A stretch of DNA of 5,270 bases from an uncultured Streptococcus sp. (lineage in GTDB: Bacteria; Bacillota; Bacilli; Lactobacillales; Streptococcaceae): positions 1-5,270 of the forward strand of contig NZ_CAJPNR010000070.1 in the NCBI RefSeq assembly GCF_905372115.1, written 5' to 3'. The position numbers and the translations under genes are program-made. Below, one piece after another: positions 4,534-5,270 of this stretch. The notes below the pieces were generated by a model. It was not told where the DNA came from. It ran no database searches and saw only the letters and a program-made list of their open reading frames with translations. How positions within the stretch are numbered: position 1 is the first letter of the stretch; each line of letters starts with the position of its first letter.

Positions 4534-5270
4534 ATGACGAAAACGATTGAAGAACAACTAAAAAGCCTGCGTGAAGAGACTCTAGCTTCTCTCAAGCAGC
4601 TCGAGGCTGAGAATCAGAAGGAACTACAGGATTTGCGTGTAGCAGTATTAGGTAAAAAGGGTTCACTGACTGAAGTCCTGAAAGGGATGAAGGATATCTC
4701 AGCTGAAATGAGGCCGATTATCGGGAAGCACGTCAATGAAGCGCGTGATATTCTGACAGCAGCCTTTGAAAAGACTGCACAAGAGATGGAAGAGCAATTA
4801 GTCGCTCTGAAACTGGCTGAGGAATCCTTGGATGTGACCTTGCCTGGCCGTCAGATTCCGGTTGGGAACCGTCATATTCTTAGCCAAACTAGTGAAGAAA
4901 TTGAAGATATCTTCATCGGGATGGGCTATCAGGTCGTGGATGGCTTTGAAGTGGAGAAGGACTATTACAACTTTGAGCGGATGAATCTGCCTAAGGACCA
5001 CCCAGCACGGGATATGCAAGATACTTTCTACATTACAGAGGAAATCCTGCTCAGAACCCACACCAGTCCGGTACAGGCGCGAGCTATGGACGCTCATGAC
5101 TTTTCTAAAGGGCCACTCAAGATGATCTCACCAGGGCGCGTTTTCCGCCGGGATACCGATGATGCGACTCACTCCCACCAGTTCCATCAGATTGAAGGTT
5201 TGGTAGTTGGAGAAAATATCTCCATGGCAAACTTGCAAGGAACGCTGCAGCTGATTGTCCAGAAGATGTT
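4534..5270 (+). CDS. pheS: Phenylalanine--tRNA ligase alpha subunit PheS (5' part, runs off the window)
   Basis: This is the catalytic alpha subunit of the (alpha-beta)2 class II synthetase that charges tRNA-Phe with phenylalanine in the cytoplasm. The first 245 of about 350 residues are visible, and the frame is open to the window end. Residues 1-90 form the N-terminal coiled-coil arm that contacts tRNA, with 'AVLGKKGSLTEVLKGM' (37-52). The catalytic core follows, with 'LPGRQIPVGNRHILSQT' from 103, 'NLPKDHPARDMQDTFY' from 151, 'LLRTHTSPVQ' from 172, and class II motif 2 in 'GRVFRRDTDDATHSHQFHQIEG' (201-222). GGAGG (4525-4529) is four bases before the ATG, a slightly short spacing. The upstream TTC-specific T-box agrees with the product. 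pheT would be expected downstream but lies outside the window. Confidence 0.97.
   Translation, partial: MTKTIEEQLKSLREETLASLKQLEAENQKELQDLRVAVLGKKGSLTEVLKGMKDISAEMRPIIGKHVNEARDILTAAFEKTAQEMEEQLVALKLAEESLDVTLPGRQIPVGNRHILSQTSEEIEDIFIGMGYQVVDGFEVEKDYYNFERMNLPKDHPARDMQDTFYITEEILLRTHTSPVQARAMDAHDFSKGPLKMISPGRVFRRDTDDATHSHQFHQIEGLVVGENISMANLQGTLQLIVQKM

Noticed and set aside
4309..4557. 82-codon ORF on the minus strand
   Set aside because: It is antisense to the Phe T-box and the pheS start; the T-box structure accounts for the sequence.
1..5270. CRISPR arrays, insertion sequences, tRNA or rRNA genes, phage or defence genes
   Set aside because: No spaced direct repeats, transposase motifs, terminal inverted repeats or tRNA/rRNA-like sequences were seen; the only tandem repeats are those coding for the adhesin.

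Overview
The window looks like a chromosomal segment from an oral (sanguinis/gordonii-type) Streptococcus. The evidence is an LPXTG-anchored surface protein with CshA-type fibril repeats, a streptococcal-style PavA/FbpA (RqcH) protein of 549 residues, T-box control of pheS, AT-rich intergenic DNA and good AAGGAG/GGAGG ribosome binding sites. The assignment is inferred from protein families, not from a database match.

Layout: (1) Bases 1-839 (+) are the 3' end of a CshA-like fibrillar adhesin gene, with two full 95-residue repeats and an LPKTG sorting signal. (2) Bases 894-927 form a strong hairpin with T-rich flanks on both strands, shared by the convergent genes on either side. (3) Bases 1025-2674 (-) encode PavA/RqcH, with an extended -10 promoter just upstream. 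(4) From 2824 the strand switches to +. A consensus sigma-A promoter drives a complete tryptophan T-box leader (specifier TGG, antiterminator bulge TGGCACC, terminator 3073-3104). A 7-codon ORF (MFKRWRP) with a very good ribosome binding site follows, and then a TrpX-type ABC transporter substrate-binding protein (3207-4214) that ends at its own terminator. (5) From 4287 a second promoter drives a compact phenylalanine T-box leader (specifier TTC, bulge TGGTACC), followed by the 5' two thirds of pheS (4534 to the window end).

How it fits together: the right half is an amino-acid-starvation module. Two adjacent transcripts each read the charging state of a different aromatic tRNA (Trp, then Phe). 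One makes an uptake protein and the other a tRNA synthetase subunit. In both leaders I could trace the stem I base, the AGTA motif, the specifier followed by a purine, the seven-base bulge, and a terminator that competes with the antiterminator. The base facing the tRNA discriminator also fits (C for the G expected on tRNA-Trp, T for the A expected on tRNA-Phe). The left half pairs a surface adhesin with PavA/FbpA, a ribosome quality-control factor also described as a fibronectin-binding adhesion factor.

The least explained element is the MFKRWRP mini-ORF, with overlapping inverted repeats, between the Trp T-box terminator and trpX. It may be a second tryptophan-responsive layer of control. 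The absence of permease and ATPase genes after trpX is also notable.
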